A stretch of 64,000 nt of DNA from Sphingomonas sp. LY29 (lineage in GTDB: Bacteria > Pseudomonadota > Alphaproteobacteria > Sphingomonadales > Sphingomonadaceae): positions 1,796,001 to 1,860,000 of the forward strand of contig NZ_CP141587.1 of the NCBI RefSeq assembly GCF_035593985.1, in the 5' to 3' direction. Numbering within the stretch: the stretch's first letter is position 1; every line of letters begins with the position of its first letter. Positions 46,685-55,095 of this stretch are shown one piece after another. The position numbers were made by a program, and so were the translations under genes. The notes beneath the pieces were generated by a model. That model did not search any database, was not told the DNA's origin, and worked only from the letters and a program-made list of their open reading frames with translations.

Positions 46685-47065
46685 TTAGCGGGGGCAGGGG
46701 TATTTGGCGGTCAGGATCCGAAGCATCGCTTCAGTCATGTCGATCCGGCGGCGATCAGCGACCGGAATCGCCGACAGCCGCTTCATGAATTCGGTCGATC
46801 CCATCTCACGCTTGCCCGGCGGCGGGCAGAAACGGGTCGGGCGTCCGGCCTTCTTGTCGGCGTCGTAACGCGCACCGGCGGCTTTCCCCGCGGCTTGGCC
46901 CTCGGCCATCAAATTCTTGATCTCACCGCCCGAGAACAGCGCCATCGGGCCCTTCTTCTTCAGCGCGGTGGCGCGGGCGTGGAAGCTTTCGGCGTTCATC
47001 GTCTGGGCATGGCCGGTGGCGGGAAGCGCGACGGCGGCGAGGGCAAGCAACAGAAACCGTGACAT
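46685..47065 (-). CDS. Secreted protein, paralog 2 of an adjacent pair
   Basis: A 126-residue protein with a signal peptide (ends in GHAQ) and the same blocks as its neighbour: TMNAESFHARATALKKKGPM, RFCPPPGKREMGSTEFMKR and RIDMTEAMLRILTAKYPC. Its function is unknown. The ATG at 47065 follows GGAGGG at a 10-nt gap; a TTG one codon upstream is open but unlikely. This GGAGGG lies inside the 3' arm of the ftsH terminator hairpin, so expression may depend on read-through. Confidence 0.75.
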   Translation of the reverse strand: MSRFLLLALAAVALPATGHAQTMNAESFHARATALKKKGPMALFSGGEIKNLMAEGQAAGKAAGARYDADKKAGRPTRFCPPPGKREMGSTEFMKRLSAIPVADRRRIDMTEAMLRILTAKYPCPR

Positions 47066-47069
47066 CAAG

Positions 47070-47103
47070 AAAAAACCCTCCGCACCATGACGATGCGGAG
47101 GGT
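47070..47103 (-). terminator. Rho-independent terminator after ftsH, containing the next gene's ribosome binding site
   Basis: On the minus strand a perfect 10-bp stem (ACCCTCCGCA with TGCGGAGGGT) closes a 9-nt loop and is followed at once by six T. It lies 27 bases beyond the ftsH stop. The GGAGGG of the second arm is also the best Shine-Dalgarno sequence for the secreted protein gene that starts at 47065. Confidence 0.88.
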
Positions 47104-47130
47104 CTTCACGACAATTGTGGCGCGAAAAGG

Positions 47131-49083
<1,953 letters not shown>

Positions 49084-49166
49084 GAGCTTTGAGTCTCCTT
49101 GTACGCCCAAGATAGTCGTCCCAGCCTTAATAACAATGGAACGGGCGACGAGGCGTGAAGGGGCAG

Positions 49167-49230
49167 CGCTTAGGTTCGCAAAGTTCGTGGAGTGAGGCGC
49201 ATTTCCGGGGCCGATTTGCGAACTTAAGCG
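49167..49230. repeat. 16-bp near-perfect inverted repeat upstream of ftsH
   Basis: CGCTTAGGTTCGCAAA at 49167-49182 and TTTGCGAACTTAAGCG at 49215-49230 are inverted copies with one mismatch (a G-T pair), 32 bases apart. They lie 84 bases upstream of the ftsH start and 71 bases after the stop of the next gene upstream. A regulator operator or a long hairpin are both possible. Confidence 0.7.
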
Positions 49231-49300
49231 ATCGGGCGATCGAGGCTGCGAAGTTGTTCGATCATGCCATGACGGCGCGGTTGTAGGACAGGCTTTTCGG

Positions 49301-49987
49301 TCAGGCGTTTCCGCCAAGCCACTTGATCCGCCACTGCCCGCCTTCGTCGACCAGCACGAGGACGGTGCCCAGCGGGCTCCTGACCTGATCGTAGCGGACG
49401 TGCCCGATGCCGCCTTCGCCAACTGCGACTTGGGCCCAGCCGCGGTCGTCGGGTCCGGTCAGAAGGGTCAACCGGACGCTCTGCGCGACGGACTGGACGG
49501 CCGACGAGGACCAGTCCGGGGCGGATCGGACGACGAGCGGACGGAGTGCGATCACGCCGTCGCCGGTCTCGTCCTCGGTCATCGACGCCACGAACGGCAG
49601 CATGGCGCGCCCCCGCCGCACCGCGCATCCCAGGCCAAGCAGCGTGTCGAGTTCGCTCCAGACGGCGGCCGCGGCGGGGCGGTCGAGCCCCCAGTCGGTG
49701 TTTCCCGGAACGCCGCCGATCCCGTTCATCCGCATCCGCCCGTCGGCCGCGAACAGGCCGCGCAAGCCGGCCGCGTCGCGCGCCGCGACGGTCGCCCGCA
49801 GTCGGGCACTGAAGGCGGCGTATCCGGGGAGGGAGGCGCATTCGTCGGGCCACGTCACCGCAACACTGTTGCGTGCTGCGACGGATGACGTTGGCGGAGC
49901 GGGTAGATCGCAGCTTGCAACGGTCAGGCCGAGCCCAATGCAACAGATGGTCAGAACGACGGGCGGCACGAGAATTGCGGTACGCAT
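49301..49987 (-). CDS. Hypothetical lipoprotein
   Basis: A 228-residue predicted lipoprotein. The signal peptide has a lipobox-like TVASC (Cys26). The mature part begins with a Pro/Ser linker, then [31 protein letters not shown], which resembles the start of NTF2/SnoaL-like domains, and ends in [18 protein letters not shown]. The resemblance is weak and no function is claimed. AAGGA precedes the ATG at 49987. The gene lies between ftsH and a plus-strand hydroxylase gene, on a stretch that separates tilS from ftsH. Confidence 0.65.
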   Translation of the reverse strand: MRTAILVPPVVLTICCIGLGLTVASCDLPAPPTSSVAARNSVAVTWPDECASLPGYAAFSARLRATVAARDAAGLRGLFAADGRMRMNGIGGVPGNTDWGLDRPAAAAVWSELDTLLGLGCAVRRGRAMLPFVASMTEDETGDGVIALRPLVVRSAPDWSSSAVQSVAQSVRLTLLTGPDDRGWAQVAVGEGGIGHVRYDQVRSPLGTVLVLVDEGGQWRIKWLGGNA

Positions 49988-50174
49988 GGAGGCCATCCTT
50001 CGATCTGACGAAGAATGGTACCATGTGGAGGGTGATCGGCAATGCGCATGCGGGACGCTTGCACGAAGCCTTGTGAAGCAAGATTGGATGCGTCGCATGT
50101 TCCGTCGAGCGGTGACCTCGACGCGCCCGTGCGGGTCTGGCAACCCTGCGCATCGGTAGAAGGGGATCGGCCGG

Positions 50175-51326
50175 ATGCAGTTGAGCGATCGGGATGCAGA
50201 GCGGATGCTGCTTGAAGGCGTGACCGCGCTTCGGTCGGGTGATGCGGCGACGGCGCGGGCGCGCTTCGCGGCGGTCATCGACGCCGGGCGCGCGGACGGG
50301 CAAAGCCTGATCCTGCTCGCGATGGCATGCCGGGGGCAGGGCGACCGCGCGGCAGAAGAGGCAACGCTCGACACGCTGTTGCGCCTCGAGCCGCGCACCG
50401 TTCGCGGGCGGATCATGAAGGGTGATTGTCGCGTCGAGGCGGGTGACGAGGGGTCGGCGCTAGGCTTCTACAGCAGCGCGCTGCAGATTGCGGACGGGCA
50501 GGAACTGCCGGCCGACCTGATGGCCGAGCTTCGCCGGGTCGAAGCCGCGGTCGCGACGCTCAAGTCTTCGCGGCTGGCAAAGCGGGAGGAGACGCTGGTC
50601 GCGCAGGGCCTGCCGCCCGAACAACGCAGCGACCGCTTTCGGGCCTCGCTCGACATCCTGTCGGGCGCCAAGCAGATCTTCCTCCAGGAGCCGACGGGCT
50701 ATTACTTTCCCGGCCTGCCGCAAATTCAGTTCTTCGACTTGGGCGATCAGCCGTGGGTGAAGGAAGTGGAGGCTGCGACGGACGCAATCCGCGCCGAGCT
50801 GGATGCCCTGCTGACCGCGGGCCGGGACGGGTTCCGGCCCTATCTGCGATCGGATGCCAATCGGCCGCGGCTCGACGATGAACGCCTGCAGGACAGCATG
50901 GACTGGAGCGCCCTGTTCCTGTGCGAGAATGGCGAGACGTTCGACGATGCCATCGCACAATGCCCGCACACGTGGGACACGGTCCAGGCGGCGCCGCTGC
51001 CGCGCATGACAAACTCGCCGACCGTCATGTTTTCATGGCTGCGCCCCGGGGCGAAGATTGCGCCGCACACGGGGACGCACAACACCCGTCTGACCTGCCA
51101 CCTTCCGCTGATCGTGCCGCCTGGGTGCGGATTTCGCGTCGGGAACGAGGTACGCGAATGGCAGGTCGGCAAGCTGATGGTGTTCGACGATTCGATCGAG
51201 CATGAAGCGTGGAACGAGAGCGGCAAGAATCGCCTGGTGCTGATCTTCGACATCTGGCGGCCCGAGCTCAGCGAACAGGAGCGGCGCGAGGTGGGCGCGT
51301 TGTTCTATGCGTCCTCGCTCGAATAG
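50175..51326 (+). CDS. Aspartyl/asparaginyl beta-hydroxylase domain protein with TPR N-terminus
   Basis: A 383-residue protein. The N-terminal ~110 residues form TPR-like helical repeats (LLEGVTALRSGDAATARARF, then LILLAMACRGQGDRAAEEATL). The C-terminal domain is a 2-oxoglutarate/iron dioxygenase of the AspH family: APHTGTHNTRLTCHLPLIV, CGFRVGNEVREWQVGKLMVF, DDSIEHEAWNES and NRLVLIFDIWRPELS. The first His of HTGTHN and the His of IEHEAWN are the likely iron ligands. Its target protein is unknown. No close neighbour is on the same strand; the next plus-strand gene begins 69 bases later. Confidence 0.87.
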   Translation: MQLSDRDAERMLLEGVTALRSGDAATARARFAAVIDAGRADGQSLILLAMACRGQGDRAAEEATLDTLLRLEPRTVRGRIMKGDCRVEAGDEGSALGFYSSALQIADGQELPADLMAELRRVEAAVATLKSSRLAKREETLVAQGLPPEQRSDRFRASLDILSGAKQIFLQEPTGYYFPGLPQIQFFDLGDQPWVKEVEAATDAIRAELDALLTAGRDGFRPYLRSDANRPRLDDERLQDSMDWSALFLCENGETFDDAIAQCPHTWDTVQAAPLPRMTNSPTVMFSWLRPGAKIAPHTGTHNTRLTCHLPLIVPPGCGFRVGNEVREWQVGKLMVFDDSIEHEAWNESGKNRLVLIFDIWRPELSEQERREVGALFYASSLE

Positions 51327-51395
51327 GCGCTTAAATCTCCCGGGTTCGGTAAGCCTGTGATATGCTTCGGCCCTCGAGTCCGGAAGGAACCGAAG

Positions 51396-51761
51396 ATGGC
51401 AGGCGGAATTGGACTACCCTCTCTGACGGGCTTGTTGGGAAGTGCCTTGCTAGCTGCCCCCGGCGAAAATCCGGACGCTTCGACAGCGCAGTTGAAAGTC
51501 TGTCAGATGGTCGTCGGTGCCCAACCGGGCGCCAAGCCTTATCGTCTCTGCATGACAAAGGCCGAATGGGACGCGAAGAAGGCCTTGGACGCCAAGAACG
51601 CCAACCGGATCGTCTGTCACTATCAGGATCGGCCAGGGACGCGGTTCCGGTCGGCGAAGGTGTGCATGTCGGCCGCGGAATGGACTAACGAACGCCTCCG
51701 CAATCGGCAGGCGGTCGAACAGATACAGATGCGATCGTGCGTTCCCGGCGGCGGTTGCTAA
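51396..51761 (+). CDS. Small exported Cys-rich protein with two internal repeats
   Basis: A 121-residue protein with a hydrophobic N-terminus. Two similar units of about 26 residues follow each other: KVCQMVVGAQ…YRLCMTKAEWD (34-59) and RIVCHYQDRP…AKVCMSAAEWT (71-97). Both have Cys at matched positions and end in Cys-Met-(T/S)-x-A-x-W. A last Cys pair is at the C-terminus. Similar Cys-x-W repeat proteins are common in sphingomonads, of unknown role (recollection). GGAAGGAA precedes the ATG at 51396; the upstream frame from 51357 is not needed. Confidence 0.72.
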   Translation: MAGGIGLPSLTGLLGSALLAAPGENPDASTAQLKVCQMVVGAQPGAKPYRLCMTKAEWDAKKALDAKNANRIVCHYQDRPGTRFRSAKVCMSAAEWTNERLRNRQAVEQIQMRSCVPGGGC

Positions 51762-51830
51762 GCGCCCAAACCTGATCGCGGCCGGGGCGGTGCCGCCCGG
51801 TGGCGAATAGCCGGGCGCGATCCGACGTCC

Positions 51831-52229
51831 TTATCGGCTTTTCAACAGTCGTTCGATCGCGCGGTGGTGGGCGACGTCGTCGCCGACGAGGCGCTCCAGC
51901 GTTCGGCGGAGCGCCACCAGTTCGACCGCGGACAGGTGCTCGATCCCGATGAACTCGTTTCTTGCCTTGCCGCCCGCGCGGATCAACTCGTCGAGCTTGG
52001 CCTGGATCGCGGAGGCGTCGCGGTTCTGCGCATTCTGGATCAGGAACACCATCAGGAAGGTGACGATGGTCGTGCTGGTGTTGATGACCAACTGCCACGT
52101 GTCGGACCAGCCGAACAACGGCCCAGAAAGCGCCCACAATAACACGATCGTGAACGCGACGGCGAATGACTTGGACTGACCCGCGGTCGCAGCGACACGC
52201 TCCGACAGGCGCTCGAAAAACGGATGCAT
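51831..52229 (-). CDS. Low-affinity iron permease family protein
   Basis: A 132-residue membrane protein with two helices (about 22-40 and 48-66) and a C-terminal soluble helix pair. It matches the low-affinity iron permease family: FAVAFTIVLLWALSGPLFGW, NTSTTIVTFLMVFLIQNAQN and RDASAIQAKLDELIRA. Despite the family name, iron transport is not proven for bacterial members. It starts only 53 bases from the tilS stop on the same strand. Confidence 0.85.
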   Translation of the reverse strand: MHPFFERLSERVAATAGQSKSFAVAFTIVLLWALSGPLFGWSDTWQLVINTSTTIVTFLMVFLIQNAQNRDASAIQAKLDELIRAGGKARNEFIGIEHLSAVELVALRRTLERLVGDDVAHHRAIERLLKSR

Positions 52230-52282
52230 GGCAGCCCCCTTCGTGGTTGGTGGGCAAATCTACGCCATGTGGGCGTCAGACC

Positions 52283-53233
52283 CTAGCGCGGCGGTGGCGC
52301 CTGGGTGATGATCCATTGCGCGCCGCCGGCCAGCTTCAGGCCGGAAAGTGTCACGGTCGCGCCGGCTTCGAGCGCGGTGATTGCCCGCATGAGATCGGGG
52401 CCGCGCGGGGTGGGGGCTTCCAGCGCGTCGAAGGCGGCGAGCAACAGGCGGCGACGAAACTCTCTTGGCAGGTCGACGGGGTGGATGGTGAGGCGGTCGC
52501 CCGCTCGTTCGAGCCGAGTGGCGAGGAGGGGGGCGAGCGCCCATTCGATGGCGTCGTCGGAATCGCGAATTGCGGCGGCGCTCGCGGCGAGGCGGGCGGG
52601 GTCTAGCCAGTCGGCCCCGCGCAGGAACTGGCGGATGCGCGAGCGGTCGTGGCGGGGGTCGCGGTTCGACGGGTCGTCGACGGCGTCGAGGCCAGCGGCG
52701 TCGACCAGCGCGACGAGGTCGGTCTTTCGCCAGCCGAGCAGCGGGCGGATCAGCGCGACGCCCTCCAAGAGAGGACGAGTGGGCCGCGAGCCGCTGAGGC
52801 CGGCGATGCCCGATCCGCGCGCCAGCCGCATCAACAGCGTTTCGGCCTGGTCGTCGGCGTGATGTGCAGTGGCGACGGCGGGGAAGCCGCGCACGGCGGC
52901 CCATTGGCCGAGCAGGCGATAGCGCATCGCCCGCGCCTCGGCCTGGATCGCGGCGGTCGGCGGAGATGCCCAGTCGGCGACCAGCGTCTGGTGCGGGATG
53001 CCGAGCCTGGCACACACTGCCGCCACGGTCGCGGCTTCGTCGGCGCTGCCCTCGCGAAGGCTATGGTCGACCGTCGCCGCTTCGATCAGCCCCGGCCGCG
53101 CGGCGGCGGCAAGCAGCAGCAGCGCGAGGCTGTCGGGCCCGCCCGACACCGCGACCCCGACGCGGACGCCGGGCGCGATCAGCGCGTCGAGGTCCTTGCG
53201 AAAACGGGCGACGAGGGCCGGATCGACCGTCAT
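52283..53233 (-). CDS. tilS: tRNA(Ile)-lysidine synthase TilS
   Basis: TilS converts cytidine 34 of tRNA-Ile (CAU) to lysidine so that AUA is read. It has 316 residues. The N-type ATP pyrophosphatase loop is SGGPDS (30-35), followed by ATVDHSLREGS, TAHHADDQAETLLMRLARG and PSNRDPRHDRSRIR. The C-terminal part is short for the family. The ATG at 53233 was chosen; the frame further upstream runs into the ybgF gene with no similarity. It lies 19 bases after ybgF. Confidence 0.93.
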   Translation of the reverse strand: MTVDPALVARFRKDLDALIAPGVRVGVAVSGGPDSLALLLLAAAARPGLIEAATVDHSLREGSADEAATVAAVCARLGIPHQTLVADWASPPTAAIQAEARAMRYRLLGQWAAVRGFPAVATAHHADDQAETLLMRLARGSGIAGLSGSRPTRPLLEGVALIRPLLGWRKTDLVALVDAAGLDAVDDPSNRDPRHDRSRIRQFLRGADWLDPARLAASAAAIRDSDDAIEWALAPLLATRLERAGDRLTIHPVDLPREFRRRLLLAAFDALEAPTPRGPDLMRAITALEAGATVTLSGLKLAGGAQWIITQAPPPR

Positions 53234-53252
53234 CCGACGGTCGGCGCTTGCC

Positions 53253-54152
53253 TTAGCTGCACTTCGCTTCGGTCTTGGCGGCGCGCAGGTCGGCGCGCAG
53301 CGGTGCGCGGAGCGAGGTGCCGTAGACATCCTCAAGCTCCGCATAGGCCTTGCACGCCTGCGCCGGCTGCCCGAGCCGGGTCAGCGACTTGCCGAGGTAG
53401 AACAGGCTGTCCTGCGCGCGCTCGCCCTTGGGATCGCGGCGATAGTTGGCGAGGAGGGTCTCGGCGGCGGCGCGGGGCTGGCCCTTGTCGAGCAAGGCGC
53501 GGCCATGAAGGTTGTGCGCCCAGCTGACGCGGCGATGGTTCGGGTAGCGTGCCGCCATCGCCTTCAGCGCGGTGATCGCCTGGTCGTACTTCTTGGCGAC
53601 CCACAGCTGGTAGCCGGCATCGTAGGCGGCTTCGGCAGGGTCGGAGGATGCAGCGGTCGACGTGGTGGTCGTCGCGGACGGGGTATTGGAACCCTCGAAG
53701 CGCGGGCGCGACGGCGGCGGCGAGGGCTCGTCGAGCGAGGTCACTTCGCGGCCTTCGTCGCGATCATTGTCGTCGGGGACCACCGGCTGGGCATTTTCGA
53801 TCGCGCGGAGGCGGCGGTCCTGGTCGGCGCGGAGGCGCGCGACTTCGGCTTCCATCGTCGCAAGGCGGTTGGTATTTTCCTCCGACGTGCGGACGATCTC
53901 GGCGACCTGCCGCTCAAGCGCATCGAGGCGGTTGCTCTGCGCGGTCACGACGACCTGGCTTGCGGCGGGCTCGTCGCTGAAGCCGGCGGTGTCGGCGGGC
54001 TGGCCTTTCGGGAAGACCTGGCGCTGCACCTGTCGCACCTGCCGCTCCAGCCGGTCGATGCGCTGGTCCGGGGTCTGCGCCCGCTGCGCCGCCGCGGGCG
54101 AGGCGGCGATCATGGTCAGGGCAACGAGCGGAAGGGCAGTCGAGAAACGCAT
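53253..54152 (-). CDS. ybgF: Tol-Pal system-associated protein YbgF (CpoB-like)
   Basis: A 299-residue periplasmic protein with a signal peptide (ends ASPAAAQ), an N-terminal coiled coil (about 35-120), a Pro/Thr/Ser linker (about 130-170), and TPR repeats from about 178: AEAAYDAGYQLWVAKKYDQA, HNLHGRALLDKGQPRAAAET and QDSLFYLGKSLTRLGQP. This is the layout of YbgF/CpoB, which links the Tol-Pal system to cell-wall synthesis. The ATG at 54152 was chosen over a TTG at 54161. It is followed 19 bases later by tilS, an order often seen after pal. No pal is in the window. Confidence 0.88.
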   Translation of the reverse strand: MRFSTALPLVALTMIAASPAAAQRAQTPDQRIDRLERQVRQVQRQVFPKGQPADTAGFSDEPAASQVVVTAQSNRLDALERQVAEIVRTSEENTNRLATMEAEVARLRADQDRRLRAIENAQPVVPDDNDRDEGREVTSLDEPSPPPSRPRFEGSNTPSATTTTSTAASSDPAEAAYDAGYQLWVAKKYDQAITALKAMAARYPNHRRVSWAHNLHGRALLDKGQPRAAAETLLANYRRDPKGERAQDSLFYLGKSLTRLGQPAQACKAYAELEDVYGTSLRAPLRADLRAAKTEAKCS

Positions 54153-54223
54153 GATATTCAAAAATCCTCGCGAAGGCTGATGGCGGCGCGACGGTGACTC
54201 GCGGTTCCTGACGCGCCGATGAA

Positions 54224-55009
54224 CTAGGGCGTGGGCGTGGCGCTATTCGCCGGGGGTGTGGCCGCGGGCGCACGCATCAGGTCGGCGGGCTTCAGGCTGA
54301 CGCCCGACACGCGCTGGCCTGCCGGACCGACCGGCGGCGCGTCGGCGGTGCCGACCGAAATGCGGAGAGCCTCGGGCTTGCCGGTGGTGAGGACCGGCGC
54401 GGTCGCGGTCGCCGGGACCTCGAAGCTCTGGCCGACGCCGAGTTCACCCTGGCGAAGGACGTTGGCGCCGTCGCGGACCTCGATCCACACTGCGTCGTCG
54501 GCGGTCAGGACGACCGGACCCGACGCGGCGGGAAGCGCGCCCGGCGCGGGGGCTGCCGCCGGACCCGCCGCCGTCGCCGGCGCCTCGGGCAGCGGGGCCT
54601 GCGGCTCGAGCGAGCGATTGCTCATCCAGGTGAAGCCGAGCACTGCGATCAGCACGAGCGCGAGCGCGCCGAAGACGAGGCCCTTGGGCATCGTGCGCGC
54701 AGGGTCGGCGGCCTCATAGACTTCGGACATGGTCGCCATCGGCGCCCGGCTTCCGCCCATTTCGGCACGAAGCTGCTCGGCGATCTCTGCCTTGTCGAGC
54801 CCGACCGCGCTTGCATAATTCTTGGCGAAGCCGACCGAATAGGTCGCGGCGGGCAAATTGTCCCACTCGCTCGCCTCCAGGCTGGCCAGGTGGCGGGTCG
54901 GAATGCGGGTCGACGATGCCACGTCCTCGAGCGACAGGCTTTTCGCCTCGCGCGCTTCACGCAGGCGTTCGCCAACCGTCATCGGCACAGTGCCATCGGT
55001 CTCGTCCAT
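54224..55009 (-). CDS. RodZ-like protein: helix-turn-helix, single membrane helix, DUF4115
   Basis: A 261-residue protein. Residues about 10-75 form an HTH_25 helix-turn-helix as in RodZ (GERLREAREAKSLSLEDVAS, then HLASLEASEWDNLP and YSVGFAKNYASAVGLD). A membrane helix lies at about 110-127, followed by a Pro/Ala-rich linker and a C-terminal DUF4115 domain (LTADDAVWIEVRDGANVLRQ). RodZ anchors MreB at the membrane for rod shape. The length and order fit, but the identification is by architecture. AGGGGA precedes the ATG at 55009. It lies between ptsP and ybgF on the minus strand. Confidence 0.85.
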   Translation of the reverse strand: MDETDGTVPMTVGERLREAREAKSLSLEDVASSTRIPTRHLASLEASEWDNLPAATYSVGFAKNYASAVGLDKAEIAEQLRAEMGGSRAPMATMSEVYEAADPARTMPKGLVFGALALVLIAVLGFTWMSNRSLEPQAPLPEAPATAAGPAAAPAPGALPAASGPVVLTADDAVWIEVRDGANVLRQGELGVGQSFEVPATATAPVLTTGKPEALRISVGTADAPPVGPAGQRVSGVSLKPADLMRAPAATPPANSATPTP

Positions 55010-55095
55010 CGCTATCCCCTGCGCTGCTGAAGCTTGATTTGCGTTGCACTTGTCGAGAGGCGGCGGCTTGCTGTCAACCGCCATGCCGGTCCTGG

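Noticed and set aside
49174..49186. GTTC-N5-GTTC near ftsH as a LexA box
   Set aside because: The spacer is 5 bases and not 7, so it does not fit the LexA consensus. It is better seen as part of the inverted repeat.
51774..51822. GATCGCG...CGCGATC inverted repeat after the Cys-repeat gene as a terminator
   Set aside because: The stem is interrupted and no run of T follows on either strand, so terminator function is not supported.
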